From positions 1 to 57,619 of the forward strand of contig JAZDEY010000040.1 of the NCBI GenBank assembly GCA_043808325.1: 57,619 bases of DNA, written 5' to 3'. This document shows, one piece after another, positions 8,406 through 16,810 of this stretch (within the stretch, counting starts at the first letter, position 1; every line of letters starts with the position of its first letter). Source of the stretch: JAZDEY01 sp043808325 [NCBI: Candidatus Eiseniibacteriota bacterium]. GTDB taxonomy: Bacteria; Arandabacterota; Arandabacteria; Arandabacterales. A program made the position numbers and the translations under genes. The notes beneath the pieces were generated by a model that worked only from the letters and a program-made list of their open reading frames with translations, was not told where the DNA came from and did no database searches.

Positions 8406-10287
8406 CTGTGGGCGCCTTCTTATCGCACAGTCCGTTGCCGGGCAAGAACTGAAGCTTGAAGAGCTTCGAATAGTATCCGCCCGCAGCCACCAGCTGGTCG
8501 TGCGTACCGCGCTCGATGATCTCGCCGTCGCGTACGACCAAGATGCGATCGACGTTCAAGATCGTCGAGAGCCGGTGGGCAATAACGATCGAGGTCCGGC
8601 CCCGCATTAGCGTCTCAAGCCCGGCCTGGATCAGCCGCTCGGTCTCGGGATCGACCGAGCTTGTAGCTTCGTCCAAGATCAGTATCTGCGGGTCGAAAGC
8701 GAGCGCCCGCGCAAAAGAGAGCAGCTGCCGCTCTCCGCGGCTCAGGTTGGCGCCCCGCTCGGAAAGCTCCGTCTCATAGCGGTCGGGCATGGTATCGATG
8801 AAGCGGTCCGCCGACACTCTCCGGCACGCTTCCTCGACTCTGCCGAGATCGTAATCTTTGCTTCCGAGCGAAACGTTGCTCGCGACGTTTCCAGGGAAGA
8901 TCACGATGTCCTGGAGAACCAGTCCGAACTTCTTCCGCAATTCCTCCGAAGAAATCTCCCGAATGTCCGTTCCGTCGACCAGGATGCGGCCCTCCTGGGG
9001 ATCGTAAAACCGCAGAAGCAAGCTGATCACCGTGGACTTACCTCCGCCGGTGACGCCGGCCAGCGCGAACCGCTGCCCCTTCGGAATGGTGAAGGACACA
9101 TTGCGCAGGACGTAATTGTCGTCGCCCGTGTAGGAGAAGGACACGTTCTCGAAGGTGATGGCCGACTCAAAGGCGGGCCAGGCAGCCGGCCGCGCGGGTT
9201 CGGGTATGGTCTCGTCGATTGACAAGAGCCCGAAGATCCGCTTGGCTCCGGCGATTGCCCTCTGGACCGAAGCGATCTCCTCGGCCGCCATATAGACGGG
9301 TTCGAAGAACATGCGGACGTAGGTTATAAACATCACCAGAGTTCCTATTGTGAGCCCCGCGGTGGCTCCCGCGGCCTTTGCGCCCGTAGCTGCGCCGGCA
9401 AGGCCGCCGAGCGCACCGGGGGCAGCCGCTGGATGGACGATCCCCACCCATCTCGCGCCGCAGTAGAGCACCAGGGCGATGATGAAGGTCTCCATAAAGA
9501 AGATGAAGTTGAACATCACAGTCACGATCACTTCCGCCTTGACCTGCGGCGCGTACTTTCGCCGGTTGATCTCGTTCATGCGCCGGCGCACCTCGCGTGT
9601 CCGGTCGAAGATCTGGACCACCTCGATCCCCTGGATGAACTCGGTGAGCGAGGCCGTGACATCCGCCATTCGCTTGCGGATCACCAGCCACTTTGGGGTC
9701 GTGACCCGGTGATAGAAGTAGAGGGCAGTCGCGACCACCGGAATCAGAATCGTGACTACGAGAGTCAGCTGCCAGGACACGATAAACATCCAGATGAACA
9801 TGCCGGCAACGAGAAACACGGAACCGATCATGGCCACTACGGTGTTGGTAAACATCATCCGGAGCGCCTCGGTGTCCGATTCGATTCGAGCCATCAAGCG
9901 GCCCGTCGGGTTGCGATCGAAGAAGGAGATCGCCATTTTGATCACGTGGTCGAAGAGCCGCTTCCGAAGAACGATCATTACCCTCTGCCCGATGATCTCC
10001 ATTCTCAGGCGAAAGACGTAATTGATCACCAGAAAGAGCCCCTGGACCAGGACGTAGAGGCCGACCGTTCCAACCAGGCCTCGGTAGTTACGGCCCGTGA
10101 TGTCGATATCGATCGCGTGGCGGATAAGATAAGGGCCGACCAAATATATTGCCTTGGACGCCGCCAGGAGCAGGAGGCACCCAGCGAGCCAGCCGCGATG
10201 GGGCTTAAGCAGCGGCATAAGATGCCCCAAGGCCTTCCGCGAACTTATATCCGCCTGTTTGTCATCCTCGTAGTATGCTGATTCCAT
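8398..10287 (-). CDS. ABC exporter half-transporter, catalytic-site subunit
   Basis: The 629-residue first gene of the exporter pair; ATG at 10287 with AGCGGGA upstream. It has six predicted membrane helices, a Gly/Ala-rich insert in an outer loop (around AAAPGALGGLAGAATGAKAAG), then Walker A GVTGGGKST, Q-loop LVLQD, a non-canonical signature LSRGERQ, Walker B ILILDEATSSVD with the catalytic glutamate, and H-loop IAHRLS. An intact glutamate here, an aspartate in the partner and a weak signature in this subunit together give one active and one degenerate ATP site. The 5' leader holds a short peptide gene and an intrinsic terminator (10318-10452), so expression is probably controlled by attenuation. 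Confidence 0.93.
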   Translation of the reverse strand: MESAYYEDDKQADISSRKALGHLMPLLKPHRGWLAGCLLLLAASKAIYLVGPYLIRHAIDIDITGRNYRGLVGTVGLYVLVQGLFLVINYVFRLRMEIIGQRVMIVLRKRLFDHVIKMAISFFDRNPTGRLMARIESDTEALRMMFTNTVVAMIGSVFLVAGMFIWMFIVSWQLTLVVTILIPVVATALYFYHRVTTPKWLVIRKRMADVTASLTEFIQGIEVVQIFDRTREVRRRMNEINRRKYAPQVKAEVIVTVMFNFIFFMETFIIALVLYCGARWVGIVHPAAAPGALGGLAGAATGAKAAGATAGLTIGTLVMFITYVRMFFEPVYMAAEEIASVQRAIAGAKRIFGLLSIDETIPEPARPAAWPAFESAITFENVSFSYTGDDNYVLRNVSFTIPKGQRFALAGVTGGGKSTVISLLLRFYDPQEGRILVDGTDIREISSEELRKKFGLVLQDIVIFPGNVASNVSLGSKDYDLGRVEEACRRVSADRFIDTMPDRYETELSERGANLSRGERQLLSFARALAFDPQILILDEATSSVDPETERLIQAGLETLMRGRTSIVIAHRLSTILNVDRILVVRDGEIIERGTHDQLVAAGGYYSKLFKLQFLPGNGLCDKKAPTDD

Positions 10288-10317
10288 GTTCCCGCTTCAC
10301 TTTTCTCATCCCGAATG

Positions 10318-10353
10318 AAAAACCCGCCGGACCATCCAGGTGATCCGGCGGGT
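10318..10353 (-). terminator. intrinsic terminator in the leader of the ABC exporter operon
   Basis: Read leftward, ACCCGCCGGA (10353-10344) pairs perfectly over 10 bp with TCCGGCGGGT (10331-10322) around a 12-base loop, followed by a run of five U (10322-10318). It lies 30 bp before the exporter start and 25 bp after the leader-peptide stop, oriented to stop transcription entering the exporter genes. A segment inside the leader gene (TCCGCCGG, about 10412-10405) repeats the 5' arm, so it could compete for the 3' arm. Confidence 0.8.
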
Positions 10354-10377
10354 CAGTTTTGGTCTCTGGTCGACTCT

Positions 10378-10452
10378 CTATCGTCCCCTGTCTCGACCTC
10401 CGCAACCGGCGGACCACTGGGAGGGAGTGTCAATCCCCATGCGCACTCTCAT
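10378..10452 (-). CDS. 24-residue leader peptide (MRVR type) of the ABC exporter operon
   Basis: This small gene is inferred from its position and signals. A near-perfect ribosome site AAGGAGGAG (10464-10456) stands five bases before ATG at 10452. The peptide begins MRVRMGID and ends at TAG 10380-10378. The start matches the R/K-x-R/K motif (compare MRLR of ErmD-type leaders) at which macrolide-bound ribosomes stall. The intrinsic terminator follows 25 bp downstream, then the heterodimeric exporter. The Bacillus bmrCD exporter is known to be controlled by a translated leader and terminator, which supports a regulatory role here. Expression and inducer are unproven. Confidence 0.65.
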   Translation of the reverse strand: MRVRMGIDTPSQWSAGCGGRDRGR

Positions 10453-10612
10453 CCACTCCTCCTTAGATCCCAGGTTACAACCGCTATAACGCGATCGTGT
10501 GAATCACCGGGTTACGGCCGGCCGAACACAACCCTCCGCCTCTCGAAACAACCCCGGCCCGGAACAGCCTCAGCGAAAGACGATCTGGCATGTTCCGAAC
10601 CACTTTGGTGTG

Positions 10613-10618
10613 TATAAT
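10613..10618 (+). promoter_or_regulatory. TATAAT -10 element before the pilin-like gene
   Basis: A perfect -10 in the context GTGTGTATAATAC lies 118 bp before the ATG. No convincing -35 is present at 16-18 bp. The gap 10288-10735 otherwise holds the exporter leader and terminator. Confidence 0.35.
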
Positions 10619-10735
10619 ACCCAGGTTCGGCTTTTCTGTCAACAGGAATTCAGCAAGAGCGTGCTGCAATCTTTTTTGCTCAATCTACATTATTGCTGTG
10701 CCGATAGTACTATCGAAAGGGATAATGGTATACAA

Positions 10736-11161
10736 ATGCTGAAAGACGAGCGAGGCTTCACCCTTATTGAGTTGGTCATAGTCACCCTCATAATCGGCAT
10801 TCTTGCCGCGATTTCCATTCCCAACATGGTCAGGATGCAGGATCGGGCGCGCGAGGCCGGGGTCAAGCAAAACATGCATACGCTCCAGTTGGCTCTGGAG
10901 GATTTCTCGGTGCAGACCCTTGGTTTCTATCCTGACGACGCAGCGGCTACCACTCCCGGCGGGCAGACCGTTGAGAACCTCTGCCCCGGTGGAGCGTATC
11001 CTCCCAATCCTTTTGACGGCGACCCGACGGTGGTCGGCTGGGACTCCGATCCCGCGGCGTCCGGCGAGATGGCAGTAAACCCCGCGGAAACCAACCATTA
11101 CATCTTGAAAGGCTTCGGCAAGGATGCCATTATGCGATTCACACTTCAGGAAGGCATGTAG
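10736..11161 (+). CDS. type IV pilin-like / pseudopilin protein
   Basis: A 141-residue prepilin. The N-terminus MLKDERGFTLIELVIVTLII has the prepilin peptidase site G|FTLIE followed by the hydrophobic assembly helix. Cleavage would occur after the glycine at residue 7, with glutamate at +5. The remainder is a short globular pilin domain (ALEDFSVQTLGFYPDD, PPNPFDGD). The start is set by this conserved leader; no strong ribosome site is visible upstream. No pilus or secretion assembly genes lie nearby, so it depends on machinery encoded elsewhere. It could serve as a minor pilin, a type II secretion pseudopilin or a DNA-uptake pilin. The secreted endonuclease next door makes DNA uptake an attractive guess only. 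Confidence 0.88.
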   Translation: MLKDERGFTLIELVIVTLIIGILAAISIPNMVRMQDRAREAGVKQNMHTLQLALEDFSVQTLGFYPDDAAATTPGGQTVENLCPGGAYPPNPFDGDPTVVGWDSDPAASGEMAVNPAETNHYILKGFGKDAIMRFTLQEGM

Positions 11162-11270
11162 ACCGGCCAGCCCGCGCGCTTCGCTGATTCTCTGCCCAAT
11201 CGGCTGATTAAGCCAAGTCTGCCTTGACGCACCGTGTCTGTTCCCAACCCCATGACTTTCTATCGGCGGG

Positions 11271-11299
11271 TTGTCCGCGCCCGAAAAATATGGTATAAT
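11271..11299 (+). promoter_or_regulatory. extended -10 promoter of the endonuclease gene
   Basis: TTGTCC (11271-11276), a 17-bp spacer, and TATAAT (11294-11299) preceded by TGG, an extended -10. It sits 105 bp before the GTG start, giving a leader of roughly 100 nt. Confidence 0.6.
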
Positions 11300-11403
11300 A
11301 TACTGGTTGATGCACGCCGCAACGTGGAGACTGTAAACAGGAGGCAAGGCCGATTCATTCGGCGCAAGGCATTCACAGTGAATCCCTTGCCAGGGGGATC
11401 CCG

Positions 11404-13185
11404 GTGACCGTAAGACCGGCAGCACAGGTGTGTGTAAGGCGATCAGCCAGCGTGCTATCGGGTTTTGTGGCAGCTATCGCCGTCGGAATTCTTGCCGGCT
11501 CAGTCGCTTTGATGGCACTCGCGGCCGACTCGCTGGCCCAGGACGACTGGAACGCGGTAACCCTCTCCGACAGCATAATATCCTTTGGGGCCGTGACAAC
11601 CGGCGGCCTCCACGCCATCGCGGTGACGATCACCAACGATCTCGATGTCCCTGTTGAGGTCATCGGCGCAGCTTTCGATGAGCCGGCGTTTTCAACCGAT
11701 CTGATGGACACCGTCGCCTTGCCCGGGCTCGAGATTCCGCCGCAGAGCAGCCACGAGTTCCACGTCTACTTCTCATCCGGGCAGAACGTCGACTACACGG
11801 ACTTCTTGCGTGTTGAGTTGGATCGCGGCGTGCGGCCCCTGGTGGCCGAGGTGTCGGCCGAAGCTCAGTACCCCGACTCCTATTACAGCGTCACTCGGAA
11901 CAAGTGGGCACAGGAACTCAAGACCGTTCTGACCGATTTGATCGACGGCCATACCTCGCTCGGTTATACCACCGCCAGGGATAGCATGTACGGCCATATC
12001 GACAATGTCGGCGGTTGGGTTGAGTGCGTCTATACGGGCAGAAAGGCCTTCTTCAATACGCGTGCAGGCGCAACCGCAAATGGTTTTAATTGCGAACACA
12101 CCTGGCCTCAGAGTTTCTCAGGTGATGCCGAGCCGATGAGGTCAGACATCTTTCATCTTTACCCGACCGACGAAACCGCCAATAGCATGCGCGCGAATCT
12201 TGATTTTGGGCCGGTGACATCCGTGACCTGGACTGTAGGGGGATCCAAGCTGGGCACCGACGCCCAGGGCCAGCTGGTCTTTGAACCTCGGAACGTGCAC
12301 AAGGGCAACGTTGCCCGCACGATCTTCTACTACATCATTCGCTACAACGGCGCCTACAACCAATGGCAGAATCCTTCTAAGTTGGAAACCTGGCTGCGCG
12401 CCTGGCACGTCTCCGACCCTCCGGACAGCGCGGAGCAGGCAAGAAACCAGCATATCTACGTTCTGCAGCATAACCGGAATCCTTTCATAGACCATCCGGA
12501 GCTTGCGGATCGCATCTCCAGCTTCTTCGGTACCGCTGTCCGGGACCTGGCTCCGGAGCTTGCCGTGGCTCCGCAGGCTGTGCGCCTCGATACTGTCGAA
12601 TTCGATTCGACCGCCTGTTATTATGTGGCTCTGGCCAATAGCGGCAGTGACACGCTGCAAGTATCTTCCATCACATCCACCAATCCGGCGTTTGTCGCCG
12701 ACAAGGCCAGTCTGAGCCTGGCGCCCGAGTCTTACGAATATGTAGGGATCACTTATGTATCCGGGCAGTTGGCGCTCAATGATTCGACACGCATCGTTAT
12801 CCTGAGCAACGACGATGACGAGAGCACGGTCGAGATCCCCGTGAGCGTGGTGGTGGTGGGTGGCGCCGGAGTCGGCAGCGGGGGTGACGTCGGCGGGGCC
12901 GAGCCGCGGGACGTCCGGCTCTATCAGAACAGCCCCAACCCCTTTGGGCAGCGGACAACCATTGCTTTTGATCTGGACCGGGCCCGCAACGTCGATCTCG
13001 CGATCTATAACATCCACGGCCAATTGGTCAGCCGGGTTCTCCGCGACCAGTCACTGCCTGCGGGTGAGCACCGCGCGACCTTCAGCGCCGATGGTCTTCC
13101 TTCGGGAATCTACTACTACCGGCTGGTCGCGGGCGAGCGCGTGCTGACCAAGTCGATGCTCTTCCTGGGCGGACGCCATCGGTAA
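11404..13185 (+). CDS. secreted endonuclease I with C-terminal FlgD/T9SS-type sorting domain
   Basis: A 593-residue exported nuclease. GTG at 11404 follows CAGGGGGA. The domain order is: signal/transmembrane stretch (residues ~18-45); an Ig-like ASPM/choice-of-anchor type domain (50-155); an endonuclease I domain (about 155-375) with the beta-beta-alpha-metal motif NCEHTWPQSF near residue 230 and DIFHLYPTD; a second Ig-like domain (NSGSDTLQVSSI); then a Gly-rich hinge and a C-terminal FlgD-like beta domain (NSPNPFGQRTTIAFDL, LPSGIYYYRL). That last part is the usual type IX or related outer-membrane sorting tail. It would degrade extracellular DNA for nutrients. It is a monocistronic gene with its own extended -10 promoter. 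Confidence 0.9.
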   Translation: MTVRPAAQVCVRRSASVLSGFVAAIAVGILAGSVALMALAADSLAQDDWNAVTLSDSIISFGAVTTGGLHAIAVTITNDLDVPVEVIGAAFDEPAFSTDLMDTVALPGLEIPPQSSHEFHVYFSSGQNVDYTDFLRVELDRGVRPLVAEVSAEAQYPDSYYSVTRNKWAQELKTVLTDLIDGHTSLGYTTARDSMYGHIDNVGGWVECVYTGRKAFFNTRAGATANGFNCEHTWPQSFSGDAEPMRSDIFHLYPTDETANSMRANLDFGPVTSVTWTVGGSKLGTDAQGQLVFEPRNVHKGNVARTIFYYIIRYNGAYNQWQNPSKLETWLRAWHVSDPPDSAEQARNQHIYVLQHNRNPFIDHPELADRISSFFGTAVRDLAPELAVAPQAVRLDTVEFDSTACYYVALANSGSDTLQVSSITSTNPAFVADKASLSLAPESYEYVGITYVSGQLALNDSTRIVILSNDDDESTVEIPVSVVVVGGAGVGSGGDVGGAEPRDVRLYQNSPNPFGQRTTIAFDLDRARNVDLAIYNIHGQLVSRVLRDQSLPAGEHRATFSADGLPSGIYYYRLVAGERVLTKSMLFLGGRHR

Positions 13186-13220
13186 GACGCGGCGCTCAGC
13201 CCCATCTGCTACAGCGGCCC

Positions 13221-16190
13221 TCACGCAAATGATAGGCTGCAAACGGCATTGAAGTCACAGAAGCTGCATACCCTCTCATCGGTCGCGGGGTAAAGATAGG
13301 GCGACTTGATCATGTGGTCGACCAGATAAGCGAGCAGCCCCGGGAAGCCCCGGGCAAACCACGATACGTAGGCCTCCCGCACTGCCTCGAGATTCTTGGG
13401 GGCAACGAAGTAGAGTTCCGTCCCCACGTCCTGCAACTCAACGTACGCAGACAGGATGTTGCCGGCTTCCTGCCTGGCTGCCGACGAGACCAGCAAAACG
13501 TAGAGCGGGAGTTGAAGGTCCATCACGGCTTCCTTGACGCTCCGCAATCCCTCATAGTCGAATCCCGCAGGCAAAGCCAGGCCGGCGAGCCGCGTCTCGA
13601 AAAGTGTCGCTGCCGGAGGTCTGACCTTGCCGCTCTTGTAATCCAGGATGATCCGATAGCCATCGCGCAGGTCTATGCGGTCCACCTTGCCGGAGAGCGT
13701 CAGATCGCCGAGGCTCGAAGCCAAGGTCGCGCTGAATTTCTGCTCGAGGCTCTCGATGAGAGTGGTCTCCGGCATTTGGCGCAGGTACATCCTGAGCCGG
13801 TGCTCGACGGTTCGCTCCAGGAAAAATCGATTCTCAGGACCGAGGCACGGATACATCGGTGATTGCTTGTACAGGTCTGTGAATGTCTTGACCAGTCCCT
13901 CCGGGTCGCCGTCCCGGGCCTTCACATATTCCTTGTTCTTGTAGGGCTTGAAGTAGGTCTCAAGTGCCCTGTGGATTATCAGGCCCAGCTCCTGGGAGTC
14001 TATGTCTTCGAAGGGGGATTCCGGGGGCTCAAGATCGAGTATGTACCTGTAGTAAAACTGAAGCGGGCACCTGAGGTAGGTATTCAAGAGGGTCGCCGAG
14101 AGCCCCGACCTCGCGCTGTGGGCCAGAATGAATTCCCTGAGCTTGGAGTTGTCCCTGTCGGTCTTCACAAGGCCCTCATCCCTAAGCAAGGCTCGGGGCG
14201 AGATCTTCAAGACCTCCCGCGTCACCACGTCATTCAGGAGTCTCCCGGCTCTGCGCTCTTCGTTCCAAAGCAGAGATTCGACAAACCGGCTCCGGGTCTT
14301 CTTGCCGTCGAGGCCCGATGAGGAGGTGGTCGCGGACTGCCACACCAGGTGGACCTCCCTGGCGGAGCCTATCAGGCGTTCAAAGTGGTAGCGGGTGATC
14401 GCTTCCTCCTTGTCCCTGCTCGGCAGGCCCACGGCCGCCCTGAGGGATTCCGGCAGCAGGGGATCTACGTCCTCGGATGCCGGAATGATACCCTCGTTGA
14501 CATCGATCGCTATCACCTTGTCGAAAGATAGGAGTCGGCTCTCGAGCAGTCCCATCAGCTGAAGCCCCTTCAGGGGCTGGCCTTCAAAGGGAACACGAGT
14601 CATGTGAATCAAATCCCTGAGGAGTGAGAAGAGAAGACCTTTTCCCATGGTCTGGTGCGCAAACAGGGCATCCTCAAGACCGGGTATCACCTGGTCCTCG
14701 AGGGCATAAATGAACTCGTTATCGAGAGCGCGCTCTGCGGCCGCCGGCTGATCGAGAAACGGCGCGAGCAGGAAGCGCACCGTTCTTCTGACCGTTGCGG
14801 CCAGATCCTGTGGGGTCTTGACGCCCCGCCAGGGCTGGATGAGCTCGCTGTGGAGTTGCCTCAGGTGCTCCTTGCCCTCATCCAAATCCAGGCCCTCGGC
14901 AGCAAGCATCTTCTGGTCGCGCTCCGGATTCTCCGAGACGGCGAGGATCTCTACAAGCTGGTCCTCAGTGAGATACGGCTTCCCGTACTCTCTGACTTTC
15001 TCCTCAAGCAGGTGGAGGACCAGGCGGCCTTCCCCGCCCCGTGGTGTCGCGAGCCTTCTCACATAGGGATGCCTGACGACGCTTAGGTAGTCTAGATAGT
15101 AGTAGGCTCCCTCAGGATTTCGGCTCTCCTCCAGGGCCATCAGCTCCTCCAAGAGGGTGGCAACGCTGGTCCGCTCAAGGGGGAAACCCATGGATATGTT
15201 GAGATCGATCCCCTGGGGAATATGGTAGAGCGTCGGAATCAGGGCGGATGGATCGGGAAGCACGAGTGCACACTGGTCCGGAAGGCTGATCTCGCTCGTG
15301 ATGATCTCCTGGACAGCACGAAGTTCGGCGTGCAGATCGTAGGCCTCGCGGAAATGGATCTTAGGTCGCGGCGCGACCGCCCCGCTGTTTGCAGCTGCGA
15401 CCTCAACATGCCAGTCATCCCTCCACCTTCGATGGATCTGCGGCAGATCGCTCGGGTCGGCGTGCCAGAAGATGGTGGCGCCCTTGTCGAAGAAATGGCG
15501 AAAGAGCCGATCCTCGCAACGGCTCAAGGCATAGAATCCTGCGAGGTACATCGGCCCCGAAGGAGCGCCGGTGTCCGCAATCCTCTCGGCCACTAGCCGT
15601 AACCTCTTGGCCTGGGTTGTGAAGCCATGCTCACCTAGCGCGCGACCGAACCCCTCGTGCAGGGCCTTGAGATGCTCAAGCAAGAGCCGAGCCTCGTTGG
15701 GTACGCCCTCCGGGTAGGCGATGTCCTCCGGGTCCACCATCTCCCGGTCTATCTCCTCCAGAAGCCCGGCCAGTCGCACTCCCCAGGTGAAGAACCTATC
15801 CCAGCTTGACGCGACCGCGCCGTAAGCCTGGAGATCCTTCGCAAGCCCGAAGAGGAGCCAGGCCTGGTCGGTGGGCGAGAGCATCCTGCCGGGACGCTCC
15901 TCCATGCGGACGGCGGCCTCGTTGACGAAATCCTCGATCGTCACGATCCGGGGGCAAATCAGGGGCTTGGGCTCACGGGCGCTCCCAGACTTACGCGCAT
16001 CCGATCCAGCTGAATTGACGATATCGAGCAGGTAGTGCCGCAAGTATACGGTGCCTCTCCGGTGGGGGAGAATCACCGTGACCTTGGAAAGAGCGAGGGG
16101 GTCATCGGGTGAATAGAATCTCTTGACGATATCGTCGGCCAGACGCCGGAGCAGATTCTCGCCAAGCGGTATCACGGTGATCGTATTCAT
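13221..16190 (-). CDS. addB: AddB-like helicase/nuclease with iron-sulfur nuclease domain
   Basis: A 989-residue subunit of the double-strand-break processing enzyme AddAB. The long N-terminal part is an inactivated helicase fold. The C-terminal PD-(D/E)XK nuclease is intact: DRIDLRDGYRIILDYKSGK. The four-cysteine iron-sulfur pattern is one Cys before the nuclease (YLRCPLQFYYRY) and three at the end (CSFCDFNAVC), typical of AddB. ATG at 16190 overlaps the stop of the nuclease gene upstream (ATGA) and is preceded by GAGGTGG. It is the last gene of a three-gene operon, addA helicase, nuclease, addB. It acts in the cytoplasm at DNA ends and loads RecA. Confidence 0.88.
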   Translation of the reverse strand: MNTITVIPLGENLLRRLADDIVKRFYSPDDPLALSKVTVILPHRRGTVYLRHYLLDIVNSAGSDARKSGSAREPKPLICPRIVTIEDFVNEAAVRMEERPGRMLSPTDQAWLLFGLAKDLQAYGAVASSWDRFFTWGVRLAGLLEEIDREMVDPEDIAYPEGVPNEARLLLEHLKALHEGFGRALGEHGFTTQAKRLRLVAERIADTGAPSGPMYLAGFYALSRCEDRLFRHFFDKGATIFWHADPSDLPQIHRRWRDDWHVEVAAANSGAVAPRPKIHFREAYDLHAELRAVQEIITSEISLPDQCALVLPDPSALIPTLYHIPQGIDLNISMGFPLERTSVATLLEELMALEESRNPEGAYYYLDYLSVVRHPYVRRLATPRGGEGRLVLHLLEEKVREYGKPYLTEDQLVEILAVSENPERDQKMLAAEGLDLDEGKEHLRQLHSELIQPWRGVKTPQDLAATVRRTVRFLLAPFLDQPAAAERALDNEFIYALEDQVIPGLEDALFAHQTMGKGLLFSLLRDLIHMTRVPFEGQPLKGLQLMGLLESRLLSFDKVIAIDVNEGIIPASEDVDPLLPESLRAAVGLPSRDKEEAITRYHFERLIGSAREVHLVWQSATTSSSGLDGKKTRSRFVESLLWNEERRAGRLLNDVVTREVLKISPRALLRDEGLVKTDRDNSKLREFILAHSARSGLSATLLNTYLRCPLQFYYRYILDLEPPESPFEDIDSQELGLIIHRALETYFKPYKNKEYVKARDGDPEGLVKTFTDLYKQSPMYPCLGPENRFFLERTVEHRLRMYLRQMPETTLIESLEQKFSATLASSLGDLTLSGKVDRIDLRDGYRIILDYKSGKVRPPAATLFETRLAGLALPAGFDYEGLRSVKEAVMDLQLPLYVLLVSSAARQEAGNILSAYVELQDVGTELYFVAPKNLEAVREAYVSWFARGFPGLLAYLVDHMIKSPYLYPATDERVCSFCDFNAVCSLSFA

Positions 16191-16810
16191 GCCACCTCTA
16201 TGATTGCGGGTTCGTCTATGTACAGCAAGAACCCCTTGACCTCGGCGCCCTCATAGACGGCTCGGAGCAGGTCTCCGTAGGCCTTGACCTGCTCGCTATG
16301 GCCTTCCTCGCGCTTGCCCACCTTGAAATCGATGATCTCAATCGGCTTCCCCGCGGCCGCCTGCTTCGGGATCACCACCAGATCGGGCCGGTGGACATCT
16401 CCCTTGGCGTCCACGATCTCGGCCTCCCGCAAAGTCCTGAGTCCCGGCTCAAACCAAGCTCTTACCTGGGGAAGCGCGAGCGCCTTGCCGAGAGGCCGCA
16501 CGAAATCCGAATCGATCTTCCACTGCCCGGGGTCTTCGCCGAGGAGTGCCAAGGCGCGCCGAACAGCCTGCTCGATCTCCTTTGTGCCGATGCCAGGCAA
16601 CGTGCCATGATCGGTGTCGTGGTCGGGGCCATGATCTGCTTGCTTGCGAGTGGTTTGCCCGTGGGATGGGCGAGTGCCGGCCTCATCGCACAGGAATCGG
16701 ATCGCCTGATGCACCAGCTCGCCGCGTCGCGCCATGCGGAGGCGCTCCGGCTCCTGAACGATTGAGAGCGAATGCCGGTGAATCGTGATGTTCGGGTGCC
16801 TCTTGGTCAT
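16187..16810 (-). CDS. stand-alone RecB/AddA-type nuclease domain
   Basis: This 207-residue protein corresponds to the C-terminal nuclease domain of AddA/RecB. It has RGELVHQAIRFL-like helices, then DLVVIPK, the lysine-bearing catalytic strand IIDFKVGKREE and HSEQVKAYGDLL, the PD-(D/E)XK core. The ATG at 16810 overlaps the addA helicase stop by four bases (ATGA), and its own stop overlaps addB in the same way, so the three proteins are translationally coupled. In most species this domain is fused to the AddA helicase, so it probably joins the complex as a third polypeptide. A frameshift in a once-fused addA is the alternative, but both junctions look clean. Confidence 0.85.
   Translation of the reverse strand: MTKRHPNITIHRHSLSIVQEPERLRMARRGELVHQAIRFLCDEAGTRPSHGQTTRKQADHGPDHDTDHGTLPGIGTKEIEQAVRRALALLGEDPGQWKIDSDFVRPLGKALALPQVRAWFEPGLRTLREAEIVDAKGDVHRPDLVVIPKQAAAGKPIEIIDFKVGKREEGHSEQVKAYGDLLRAVYEGAEVKGFLLYIDEPAIIEVA

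Noticed and set aside
10318-10353. T-box riboswitch in the exporter leader
   Set aside because: The GGATGGTCC segment is faintly similar to a T-box, but the conserved AGGGTGGnACCGCG element and specifier stem are missing. A leader-peptide attenuator explains the signals better.
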